From: CAYTSW01 sp964440605
Lineage (GTDB): Bacteria; Planctomycetota; Phycisphaerae; Phycisphaerales; UBA1924
Assembly: GCA_964440605.1 (NCBI GenBank)
Contig: CAYTSW010000041.1
Span: forward strand, 1 to 20,264
Length of the DNA stretch: 20,264 bases
Reading direction: 5' to 3'
Positions within the stretch are counted from its first letter, which is position 1. Every line of letters begins with the position of its first letter. Positions 1-7,286 of the stretch are shown here, in pieces. Below the pieces are notes generated by a model, which was not told where the DNA came from, ran no database searches, and saw nothing but the letters and a program-made list of their open reading frames with translations. The translations under genes and the position numbers were made by a program.

Positions 1-300
<300 letters not shown>

Positions 301-606
301 ATCAACCGGGCGCCGAGACTGCTCCCCGGGGCAGCAACGGTCGTTCGGATCAACCTTGCCTCCACCCAGCGGTTGACGATCAGCGATCGTCCTCCCAAAC
401 AGGTGGTGGCTCGTCGCACGCACCCACATCGGGTGTCGGAGCAACCAGCTCCGTCCCCTTGTGGTCGCACGCGTGTTTCGACGAACGCGGCGAACTTTCG
501 CTGTCCGACGCACGGCTCATCATGCCGTGGTCCGGACTCGCGGCCTCGACGTCCAGATGCACAAGCCATAGCGCTCGCCGCCGGTTGATCCCGGCGGCGC
601 GTCTTG
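301..606 (+). other. 23S-5S internal transcribed spacer, no tRNA
   Basis: About 305 bp separate 23S from 5S, which is longer than the few dozen to about 100 bp usual in many bacteria. I see no tRNA (no acceptor/T-loop arrangement) and no credible reading frame. Just before 5S, CGCCGCCGG at 576-584 and CCGGCGGCG at 591-599 form a perfect 9-bp hairpin with loop TTGATC. The first bases after 23S, ATCAACCGG (301-309), are perfectly complementary to CCGGTTGAT (581-589). GGATCAACC (347-355) is complementary to GGTTGATCC (583-591). These may be alternative rRNA-processing stems; that role is inferred. Confidence 0.75.
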
Positions 607-710
607 TCGGTGACAAGAGGTGCGGTGAAACACCTGTTCCCATCCCGAACACAGCAGTTAAGCCCGTGCCGCCGATGATACTGTTCTGCGGGAAAGTAGG
701 TCATCGCCGA
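607..710 (+). rRNA. rrf: 5S ribosomal RNA
   Basis: The conserved loop B/C region is clear: GCGGTGAAACACCTGTTCCC, then CATCCCGAACACAGCAGTTAAGC, at 622-664, with GGAAAGTAGG near the 3' end. Ends were set by helix I: TCGGTGA at 607-613 pairs with TCATCGCCGA at 701-710 (seven pairs, one of them G-U). The molecule is about 104-106 nt, slightly short but normal for a bacterial 5S. It lies about 305 bp after 23S in the same orientation and is followed at once by a rho-independent terminator, so it closes the rRNA operon. Confidence 0.95.
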
Positions 711-716
711 CTAAAT

Positions 717-758
717 GAACCCCTCCTTGGCAAACCTGGGAGGGGTTCTTTCGTTTTT
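717..758 (+). terminator. rRNA operon rho-independent terminator
   Basis: GAACCCCTCC (717-726) and GGAGGGGTTC (739-748) form a perfect 10-bp stem around a 12-nt loop. The stem is followed by TTTCGTTTTT at 749-758. It sits 7 nt after the 5S 3' end and would end the rRNA transcript. Confidence 0.93.
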
Positions 759-866
759 GGCCTCAGATCCCGTACGGTCGCACCGGCAAGGCGAGCGGGC
801 CTCGGGTCGGCGCGAAAGCCGGCGACCCGCCTTCACGGCGATCATCCAAAACAGTGAACCGTGGGG

Positions 867-895
867 TTGAATATTGTGCGGTTCAGCGTCATACT
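867..895 (+). promoter_or_regulatory. candidate sigma70-like promoter of the DUF1579 gene
   Basis: TTGAAT (867-872) and CATACT (890-895) are spaced by 17 bp, and each matches 4 of 6 consensus bases. They lie about 105 bp upstream of the chosen ATG at 1000, in the gap after the rRNA terminator where this gene needs its own promoter. Only the sequence resemblance supports the call. Confidence 0.35.
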
Positions 896-999
896 CAGAC
901 TCCCTGACGCTCCGGGGGCGGCGGGATCCAATCCGGGCCAGCAACACCGACGGAGGGTCCGATCGGTGCGGTGGCCTGAACCTCCTCGGGAGTTGTGAG

Positions 1000-1656
1000 A
1001 TGACCCATCGATCGATTCGCGTTCTTCGCGGCGTCGCCCTTCTCGCCTTCATCGCCGGAGCCTCGTTCGCCGTCGGCTCGCTGAGCACCGGCCAGGCGGC
1101 CGCCCAATCTGGCGACCGCGCGGGCATGAGCGACGACATGATGAAGCAGATGCAGGCGTGGCAGCAACACATGGAACTCACCGAGCACCACAAGCAGATG
1201 CACAAGTCAGCCGGCATCTGGCTGGTCGAGGGCGAGTTTTGGTCGGGGCCCGATGGTCCGAGTCAGACGACTCACATGACCGCGACGATCTCTCCGATCA
1301 TGGGCGGGCTGTTCATGGAAGAGACGCTGTCCGCGACCATGGACATGGGAGGGCCGATGATGCCGTGGATGGGCAGGAGCATCCTGGGCTACGACAACGC
1401 GCGCGATGAGCACGTCTTCGTCTGGGTCGACTCGACGAGCAGCTCGGTGACGACCGGTTACGGCACCAAGAACGTTTCGGGCGAGCTCGTCTTCGAGTAC
1501 GAGATGTACGACGCCATGGCCGGCACGATGATCGAGCGCAAGAACGTCATAAGGGAACAGAGCGACGACCGCGTCGTCTTCACCATGTACTCCCGCGGCG
1601 ACATGGGCGATGATTGGTGGAAGAACATGGAGCTGGTCTACACCCGCTCACGCTGA
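1000..1656 (+). CDS. secreted DUF1579 domain protein, Met/His-rich N-terminal region
   Basis: A 218-aa protein of unknown biochemical function. Residues 1-35 form a signal peptide: a basic N-terminus with RSIRVLR, a hydrophobic core, and AAAQS at the likely cleavage site. The mature part matches DUF1579: an HK..H-K-S-A-G-I-W-x-V-E-G opening (64-77), then alternating strands ending with an ELVYTR motif. The frame is open back to 874, but the ATG at 1000 is preferred because it starts the signal peptide and has GGGAG at 988-992. Residues 43-68 hold ten Met or His residues, and MDMGGPMMPWMG follows at 114-125, which is unusually Met-rich and could bind copper (inference). It is a single gene after the rRNA operon, and it converges on the Bax inhibitor gene. 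Confidence 0.85.
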   Translation: MTHRSIRVLRGVALLAFIAGASFAVGSLSTGQAAAQSGDRAGMSDDMMKQMQAWQQHMELTEHHKQMHKSAGIWLVEGEFWSGPDGPSQTTHMTATISPIMGGLFMEETLSATMDMGGPMMPWMGRSILGYDNARDEHVFVWVDSTSSSVTTGYGTKNVSGELVFEYEMYDAMAGTMIERKNVIREQSDDRVVFTMYSRGDMGDDWWKNMELVYTRSR

Positions 1657-1675
1657 CGCCCTCGTGACTCGCGCA

Positions 1676-1712
1676 CGAAAAAGGCCCCAGCTCACGCCGG
1701 GGCCTTGTTGAT
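1676..1712. terminator. bidirectional terminator between converging genes
   Basis: AAGGCCCC (1681-1688) and GGGGCCTT (1699-1706) form an 8-bp perfect stem with a 10-nt loop. A short A-run (from 1678) precedes it and TTGTTGATTGTT follows, so a U-rich tail exists on both strands. It lies between the stop of the DUF1579 gene (1656, +) and the stop of the Bax inhibitor gene (1735, -) and can serve both. Confidence 0.8.
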
Positions 1713-1734
1713 TGTTGGCTGATCTCTGTTCGGC

Positions 1735-2604
1735 TCACTCGCGGCTCTGGAGCTTGGCGAGCAGTCGGAGCACTTCCACGTAGAGGAAGACGAGGGTCAC
1801 GAGGAGGCTCTGAGCGCCGTACCACTCATAGTACTTGGGCGCTTTGTTGCGTGCGCCGTTGGCGATCTCGTCGAAGTCCATCACCAGCGAGGCTGAGGCG
1901 AAGACGACGAGGAAGAGCGAGAGGCCGATGGACAGCAGCGAGCCGTTCGTCGGGTTGACCCAGGGGTCGATGATCGCGTTGTTGCCGAAGAGCGCGGCGA
2001 CCATCCCGACGCCCGCGAAGAGCATCAATCCGACGCCGCCGACCGCGACGGCGTTACGGAAGATTTTGCCGGGGCGGATCAGGCCGAACTTGTAGCTCGC
2101 CAGCAGCCCGCCCGCGATGGTCATGGTCAGCACGAGCGCGTTGAGTATGAGGCTGGTGTGGAGCCAGCCGGGGGCGTCGGCGTTGGCCGAGGCTTCGGCG
2201 CCGGGCTGGGCGCCGAGCATCGCCGGGATGACGTACGAGAACCCGCCGGCGAACGCGCCATACGCCAGAGCGACGGGCAGGGCGGTGAACGGCGCGGCCT
2301 GCGGCTTGAAGGCGCACACCAGCGTGAGGATGAAGCCCAAAATCGCCCCGGCTCCCATCAGCAGGTAGCCCAGGCCGGGGTTGGACTCGGTGACGACGAA
2401 TCCCCCGACGGCCGCGGCGGTGCAGATGCCGATGAGCACGCCGGCCTTGTTGGTCGTTCCCGCGAGGGTCATGTGCTTGGCGGACGCGGGCGTCCGACGC
2501 GCTTCCTTGCCGCCGAAGTCGGCGTCGAGGTCACCCCAGCTCTGAGCCGGTCCGCTCGAGCGGAAGTACTGGTTATTGAGGGTGGGATTGCTGGATCGGA
2601 ACAT
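1735..2604 (-). CDS. Bax inhibitor-1/YccA family membrane protein
   Basis: A 289-aa inner-membrane protein of the Bax inhibitor-1/YccA family (in other members, proposed pH-gated calcium leak or modulators of the membrane protease FtsH; its role here is not known). It opens with a soluble tail, MFRSSNPTLNNQYF, typical of planctomycete and actinobacterial members. Seven hydrophobic segments follow at about 53-71, 78-99, 105-127, 148-170, 183-205, 222-242 and 263-281. The family signature VMDFDEI (241-247) supplies paired acidic residues, and the C-terminus carries YVEVLRLLAKLQ. The ATG at 2604 has a good AGGAG about 7 nt upstream. A roughly 145-bp gap separates it from nnrD upstream, so it probably has its own promoter, although I could not identify one with confidence. 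Confidence 0.92.
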   Translation of the reverse strand: MFRSSNPTLNNQYFRSSGPAQSWGDLDADFGGKEARRTPASAKHMTLAGTTNKAGVLIGICTAAAVGGFVVTESNPGLGYLLMGAGAILGFILTLVCAFKPQAAPFTALPVALAYGAFAGGFSYVIPAMLGAQPGAEASANADAPGWLHTSLILNALVLTMTIAGGLLASYKFGLIRPGKIFRNAVAVGGVGLMLFAGVGMVAALFGNNAIIDPWVNPTNGSLLSIGLSLFLVVFASASLVMDFDEIANGARNKAPKYYEWYGAQSLLVTLVFLYVEVLRLLAKLQSRE

Positions 2605-2748
2605 CGATGGCTCCTGCTCCCCGGTCGGGGGGGCGGTGAGAGTCGTAGGCTGTTTCGCTTGCCTGGCGGTTGAAGGATATATCGTCGATCGTCGCGCGGG
2701 AAGACCGAGTGGTCGGGATTGGGTGGCATCTCCCGCGTCTTCGGCCCG

Positions 2749-3717
2749 TTAGCCCGCGGGGTTGCAGGCCGCCTGGCGGGCCTCGTGCAGTGCTTGTGGA
2801 AGACGGTCGGCCAGCTCTATGGCGAGCAGGCCGCCGGACGCCCCGGCGTGGGCGTCGCGCCACAGCGCCCCGGCCCGGGCGTGGACGTGCACGCTCCATG
2901 CGGCGCAGGCGCGGAGCGGGAGCTCCACGCTGTGCTGGGCGATGAGTGCGCCCAGCGCCCCGGCGAGCACATCGCCCGTGCCCCCGGTCGCCATCGCAGG
3001 GTTGTTTCCGGTGTGGGTCCACGTCTCGTGCCCGTCGGAGACGTGCGTGGTCGCGGACTTGAGCACCACCACCGCGCCGATGCGCCGGGCGAGCGTCGCG
3101 GCTCCGCCTGCGTCCGGCGGCGTGTCGACGCCCAGCGCCTGTGCAAGCCGCCGATACTCTCCAACGTGCGGCGTGAGCACGGCACGGGCGTGGAAGTCGA
3201 GATGGGTCGACCTGATCGAGGCGAGGCAGGAGAGCCCGTCGGCGTCGAGCACGACGGGGCACTCCTCCTGCTGGATCGCCCGCAGCACCAGAGCGCGGGC
3301 GCCCTCGCTCACGCCCAGCCCCGGACCGATGACCAGGCAATCAACCGTCGACACCAGTTCATCGACCACCGCGACCGCGGTCGAGGCGTCGAGGTCCCCG
3401 GCGTGGTCGGCGGGTAGGGCGATGCCGGTGGCGCTGGGCAGGATCGTGATCGCGTGCGCGAGGATGGAGCCCGGCATGACGAGCGTGGCCAGGCCAGCGC
3501 CAGCGCGCAAAGCCGCGGCTGCGGCGAGCGCCGGGCCGCCGATCATGACGCGCGCCGCACCGCCCGTCGCGGGCAGAGGAGCGGCGCACCCGCCGATAAC
3601 GGCGACGGTGCCGAACGTCCCTTTGTGCCCCGCGCGGTCGCGAGGCGGCAGCGGCGGCAGTGACGCGAGCGGCGTGTGTGGCGGAGGAAGTGGAGGGGGC
3701 GGTGCGTCGCCAGTCAT
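2749..3717 (-). CDS. nnrD: ADP/ATP-dependent NAD(P)H-hydrate dehydratase, single-domain
   Basis: A 322-aa cytosolic repair enzyme of the ribokinase-like YjeF C-terminal family. It dehydrates the S form of damaged NADH/NADPH hydrates back to active cofactor, using ADP or ATP. Visible motifs are KGTFG (32-36), the acidic LDADGL (157-162), LTPHVGE (181-187) and the nucleotide-binding NNPAMATGGTGDVLAG (238-253). The N-terminal epimerase domain (NnrE), fused to it in E. coli, is absent here, so the epimerase must be encoded elsewhere. A Pro-rich leader occupies residues 6-25. The ATG at 3717 has no clear Shine-Dalgarno site, so translation may start with little or no leader. Confidence 0.92.
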   Translation of the reverse strand: MTGDAPPPPLPPPHTPLASLPPLPPRDRAGHKGTFGTVAVIGGCAAPLPATGGAARVMIGGPALAAAAALRAGAGLATLVMPGSILAHAITILPSATGIALPADHAGDLDASTAVAVVDELVSTVDCLVIGPGLGVSEGARALVLRAIQQEECPVVLDADGLSCLASIRSTHLDFHARAVLTPHVGEYRRLAQALGVDTPPDAGGAATLARRIGAVVVLKSATTHVSDGHETWTHTGNNPAMATGGTGDVLAGALGALIAQHSVELPLRACAAWSVHVHARAGALWRDAHAGASGGLLAIELADRLPQALHEARQAACNPAG

Positions 3718-3740
3718 GGTGCCATTGTGCGCGACGCGTT

Positions 3741-3781
3741 GAAAAATGGCACGCGGGCCGGTCCCTCCCGGCCGGCGTGCC
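3741..3781 (-). terminator. rho-independent terminator of the dockerin-protein gene
   Basis: GGCACGCGGGCCGG (3748-3761) pairs with CCGGCCGGCGTGCC (3768-3781), 13 of 14 positions, around the loop TCCCTC. Read on the minus strand, the stem is followed by ATTTTTC (3747-3741). It lies 26 bp after the stop of the dockerin gene (3808) and just before the nnrD start, so it insulates nnrD. Its GGGCC-TCCC-GGCC core resembles the other dispersed hairpins in the window. Confidence 0.8.
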
Positions 3782-3807
3782 TCATGGTGTCGCGGAGCGG
3801 CCGCGGG

Positions 3808-5181
3808 TCAGGGCAGGCAGTCGGTCCGGCCGAACTCGGCGCCGAAGTCGCCGAAGTCCGCACCGTCCACCACGCCGTCGTCGTTGGAGTCGGCCTGCTC
3901 GGAGTAGTTGGCGTCGCCCGTCATCGACCCGAAGGCGGCGCCGAAGTCGCCGAAGTCGGCCCCGTCGACGATGCCGTCGTTGTTGAAGTCGAACTGGCAG
4001 TCGTTGACCTGTTCATCGATGCGAGCGACGACGATCACGCGATCGAACAGGGAGTTGTCGGCGTTGAGCACGCGGCAGTTGATGGCCACGTCGCCGTTGT
4101 CGTTGATGCCCAGGTTGCCCGAGATGCTGTCCACTTCAACAAACTTTGTTCCCGAGTCGGTGGCGACGGGCGTGCCCGTGCCCAACAGCTTGACGAGCGA
4201 AGTGCCGTCGCCGATGAAAACGGCCTCTTCGCCGTTCTCGTCGTCGGCGATGAAGGCCGCGATGCCGGCGTTGGACAGGCGCGGCGCGAAGAACTGTATA
4301 TCGCTGATCTGTGCGCCGTTGTCGGCCAGAGTGGCGATCTGCGTGGTCGTCGTGCCGTCGGAGACGAAGACGCCGTCGTCGTTGAGATCGCCGTTCAAAT
4401 CGCGGGCGGTGAAGACGACGCGACCGTTGTTGTCGATGTCTACCGAGTTGTCGAACGAGCCGTAGGGGCTGGCGGGATTGGCGCCGGTGGTTTCGGCGAT
4501 GAGCGTGCTGGTGGAATCGTTGTTGAAGATGCGGATCTCGCTCACATCGTTGCCGGGCGTGGAGATGTCCACTTTGCCGGCGATCTGACCGTTGTCGGAC
4601 TGGCTGGGGGTGTAGAGGAAGGTGTAAGGGCTGTTGATGTCGGCGGTGTCATTGGCGGCGAGGATGTCGATCGTCCCGGCGTCATAGAGGGCGTAGACCT
4701 GCCCGCCGCCGGTGAAGCTGGCGCGATAGCCGATGCGGTCGAGCTCGTCGATGCCGGGCGAGGAGAACGAGCTGGTGCCCAGTGGCCCTGTGGTGACGAT
4801 CATGGAGGCCATGGCGGCGGCGTCGTACATGTAGACGCCGTCGGGGCTGGAGAAGAACTCGCGCCACGAGAGGTCGTCGTCCTCGTTGATGCCCAACTCG
4901 CCGATGGAGCCCGGCGTGGAGCGGACGATCGTGCCCGAGCCGCCCGAACTGATGAAGACCTGGTCGTCGAACTGCCCGAACTCGAGCAGGGGGAGGGCGA
5001 CCGTGAGGTCATTGTTGATCGCGGGCGTTTCGTTGGTGATCGAGATGTTGTCCGAGAGCCCGCCTTCACCGGGGATGATGGCGACGGACAGGGAGTAACT
5101 CGGCAGCGTGCCCGCCGCGGTAACGCCGGCAAGGGCGAGAAGGGCGAGGGTGCCGCCGATGGCGGTGTTCCGGCTCTGCAT
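3808..5181 (-). CDS. secreted protein with NxxGxxxF-type repeats and C-terminal dockerin-like EF-hand pair
   Basis: A 457-aa exported protein. Residues 1-24 are a signal peptide. The body holds repeated beta-rich units built on an N-x-x-G-x-x-x-F/I core, seen at 250-258 (DNNGRVVFT), 303-311 (SNAGIAAFI) and 360-368 (NDNGDVAIN), joined by ...VFxxDGT segments; it is probably a propeller-like fold. Residues 395-455 form a dockerin-like domain: DFNNDGIVDGADFGDFGAAFG (398-418) and DSNDDGVVDGADFGDFGAEFG (431-451), each a calcium-loop EF-hand half, bounded by C395 and C455. The reading frame stays open upstream to 6474, but the ATG at 5181 is chosen because it begins the signal peptide and follows GGAAGAG. 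The function of the body is unknown. No cohesin, hydrolase or cellulosome partner is nearby. A terminator follows at 3741-3781. Confidence 0.85.
   Translation of the reverse strand: MQSRNTAIGGTLALLALAGVTAAGTLPSYSLSVAIIPGEGGLSDNISITNETPAINNDLTVALPLLEFGQFDDQVFISSGGSGTIVRSTPGSIGELGINEDDDLSWREFFSSPDGVYMYDAAAMASMIVTTGPLGTSSFSSPGIDELDRIGYRASFTGGGQVYALYDAGTIDILAANDTADINSPYTFLYTPSQSDNGQIAGKVDISTPGNDVSEIRIFNNDSTSTLIAETTGANPASPYGSFDNSVDIDNNGRVVFTARDLNGDLNDDGVFVSDGTTTTQIATLADNGAQISDIQFFAPRLSNAGIAAFIADDENGEEAVFIGDGTSLVKLLGTGTPVATDSGTKFVEVDSISGNLGINDNGDVAINCRVLNADNSLFDRVIVVARIDEQVNDCQFDFNNDGIVDGADFGDFGAAFGSMTGDANYSEQADSNDDGVVDGADFGDFGAEFGRTDCLP
3832..3991 (-). repeat. direct repeat encoding the two dockerin halves
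   Basis: Two near-identical stretches of about 60 bp, at 3832-3890 and 3931-3991, are offset by exactly 99 bp (33 codons). Both contain GGCGCCGAAGTCGCCGAAGTC. They encode the paired calcium-loop segments of the dockerin-like domain. The nucleotide identity suggests a fairly recent duplication or gene conversion between the halves. Confidence 0.85.
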
Positions 5182-5289
5182 GGTCGTGTCTCTCTTCCAA
5201 ATGGGGAGGCTGAACGGGTTCCGATGAACCCTATCACCCCGATGGGAGCGTGCCACCCGGATCGGGTGAATCGGACGGATGATGAGTGC

Positions 5290-5311
5290 CACGGCTTGCT
5301 GGCAAGCCGTG
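5290..5311. repeat. short GC-rich hairpin (gene-end palindrome)
   Basis: CACGGCTTGC (5290-5299) is perfectly complementary to GCAAGCCGTG (5302-5311). It lies 14 bp after the stop of the large secreted protein gene (5325, -). Neither strand has a T-run after it, so it is not a classical terminator. It resembles the hairpins at 11474, 16421 and 16461. Confidence 0.7.
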
Positions 5312-5324
5312 CTCCCCGACATGC

Positions 5325-7256
5325 TCACAGCCCCGCGAGTTCGCGGAGTTGGTCCGCCACGCGGTTGTTGGAGGCGTCGTTCACGAAGCCCATGATCATG
5401 GCCTTGGCGGCGTCTTCGCCGTAGAGCGCGGAGATCCGCGGGCGCAGGGCGCGTGCGTCGTCCGTGATGCTCTCGGGCCGGGCGTGGGCGCGCAGGAGGT
5501 TGGTGAGCGTCGCCGAGGACTCTCCTGCGCGCAGGGCGGGCCGACCGATCGACCACAGCAGCGCCGTGAGCTCGCGATCGTCGGCGAGGTCGGGGCGCAG
5601 GCGCATGTAGAGCTCGGCGAACAGCTCGGCGTCGCCCGAACGATACGCCGGCCCGAGCGCGAGCCGCGCGAGGCGGCTGGTCATGCCGGGCTGATCGCCC
5701 TGCGCGTTCGCCGCCGCCCGCGCGAGGCGCACCGCGTCCTCGTCTCGGCGCAGGATCACGAGCATGCGCATCGCCTGCTCGAGATCCCGCTGCGCCGACG
5801 CTTCGTCCAGCAGCGCCGTGGCGGTGCGCACCGCGCCGAAGTCCACGTCGGCGTCCTGCGAGGGGCCCGCCGACTTGCTGACCGTCGCCAGCGGATCGCC
5901 GATCACCTGAAGGCGCCAGGCGTCGCGTTCGGCGCGCACCGCGGCGCCCCACGGCGCGCCGCGGAACAGCCGCGCCAGCACCACATGGCTGGGCAGGAAG
6001 GCGCCGAGCGTCGGCTCTTCCACCGCCCCCGCGTACGCGTACGCGCCGTGGTGCAGCCAGCGCGTCGCGATCTGCCGCGGGTCGCCCGGGTCGCGGGCGC
6101 TGAAGGAGTGGATGAAGTGGACCATCGCCGGCTGGAGGAGCACGGGCACGTCGGAGGTGCGCGCGTTGTTGCCCCGCCCTCCGAGCTGGAAGTACTGCGG
6201 CCGACCCGCGCTGTTCACGAAGACGAGCTCCGCGTCGAGTCCCCCCGCGACGCGCTGCCTCCACCCGTCGGGCGTGTTGAGCGGGTTGCTCGTCAGGACC
6301 GGAGTGAGCCCGGCTTGCCCGACCAGATCGGCGGCGGTGGTCAGGTTGTAGGGCGGCGCAAAAGAGGCCTCGTACCCGTCGAAGAGCCAGACATCTTCGA
6401 GCTGCGCCAGGAAGACGGCGCTCATGGCGTCGTACGCCGACTGTGCGTGCGAGCCAAAGATCCAGCCCGCCCAAGCGAAGCGCGAGCCGTCCTCATGCCT
6501 TCCAACGACGTCCGTCAGCGCGAGTGCGCCCTCGCCGCTCTGGTTGGGCACGCGGCCCGACGTCGTGAAGCAGAGCGTGATCGCGTCGATGTCGTCGCGC
6601 AACGTGCGCCACTGGACGCCCGCATCGTCGAGCGCTTCGGCGATCGCGCCCTGCAGGGCGAGCACGTCGGGCTGATCCATCATCCGGCCCGGGCGCCCTT
6701 CGGGCGCGTCGATCCAGGCGAGCGTCTGGCCCCGCGCCGCGGCCAGCGCCAGCGCCGCGGGCCAGGCGTCATCCGAGCGGTCGGCGACCACGAGGCCGGG
6801 CGGACGCCAGTTGATGGTTCTCCAAGTGTCCGCCAGCGAGCCGCCCTCGGGGACGTTCCACGACGACGCGAGCGCGGCGTCGATGGCCCGCCGATCGTCC
6901 GCGGCTTCGTTCGGCGCGCGCGCATAGACCACGCGCTCGGGCTCAAAGCCGCGCGCGAAGCGCGCGATGTCCTCCATCGCTTCCGGCGAGCCGTCGTCCC
7001 ACAACACCGGCCAGTACGCGCCGGGCTGCCACCGGCGGATCTGATCGACGTACGCGCGGCTGTCACGCACGATCACGAGCGTGCGCACCACCGGCCGCTG
7101 AACCCGCAACGCCTCCACGCGCCGCCCCAACGCGACGCTCGGGTCGAGGCTCTCCGCGTTCGGCTGCGCCGGACGCGCGGGCGCCTGCGCCACAGCGGCC
7201 GGGCTCGAAAGAAAAATCGTGCAAGCGGCAAGCAACGTCTTCGCGTGGTGCATCAT
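5325..7256 (-). CDS. large secreted protein of unknown function, possible degenerate C25/gingipain-like fold
   Basis: A 643-aa exported protein with a signal peptide in about residues 1-24 (MMHHAKTLLAACTIFLSS, then AAVAQA). I do not recognise it with certainty. Residues about 340-460 look like the C25-like module of TIGR03790-type proteins: an NSAGRPQYF segment (348-356), a hydrophobic strand ending FIHSFSA, then IATRWLHHGAYAYAGAVEEP (396-415) and a closing VIGDPLATV (451-459). Where active peptidases have GHG and a catalytic Cys, I read SAG and Ser, so it looks inactive. The C-terminal 170 residues are Ala/Leu/Arg-rich and probably helical. Three start codons lie side by side (GTG 7259, ATG 7256, ATG 7253) with no clear ribosome site; the first ATG is used. 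It starts about 30 bp after the degenerate MBL gene, so it is likely in one operon with it and coaD. Confidence 0.75.
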   Translation of the reverse strand: MMHHAKTLLAACTIFLSSPAAVAQAPARPAQPNAESLDPSVALGRRVEALRVQRPVVRTLVIVRDSRAYVDQIRRWQPGAYWPVLWDDGSPEAMEDIARFARGFEPERVVYARAPNEAADDRRAIDAALASSWNVPEGGSLADTWRTINWRPPGLVVADRSDDAWPAALALAAARGQTLAWIDAPEGRPGRMMDQPDVLALQGAIAEALDDAGVQWRTLRDDIDAITLCFTTSGRVPNQSGEGALALTDVVGRHEDGSRFAWAGWIFGSHAQSAYDAMSAVFLAQLEDVWLFDGYEASFAPPYNLTTAADLVGQAGLTPVLTSNPLNTPDGWRQRVAGGLDAELVFVNSAGRPQYFQLGGRGNNARTSDVPVLLQPAMVHFIHSFSARDPGDPRQIATRWLHHGAYAYAGAVEEPTLGAFLPSHVVLARLFRGAPWGAAVRAERDAWRLQVIGDPLATVSKSAGPSQDADVDFGAVRTATALLDEASAQRDLEQAMRMLVILRRDEDAVRLARAAANAQGDQPGMTSRLARLALGPAYRSGDAELFAELYMRLRPDLADDRELTALLWSIGRPALRAGESSATLTNLLRAHARPESITDDARALRPRISALYGEDAAKAMIMGFVNDASNNRVADQLRELAGL

Positions 7257-7286
7257 CACGCACGATGCTAAGGCGAACGCGGCGAC

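Noticed and set aside
3676..5424. Long plus-strand open frame (582 codons) antisense to the dockerin-like gene
   Set aside because: It mirrors the Asp/Gly repeats of the minus-strand gene and has no start or signal features of its own.
5286..7271. Long plus-strand open frame (661 codons) antisense to the secreted 643-aa gene
   Set aside because: The high GC content makes long antisense frames common. Its translation is Arg/Ala/Gly-rich with no recognisable domain, and the minus strand has a signal peptide and a good product.
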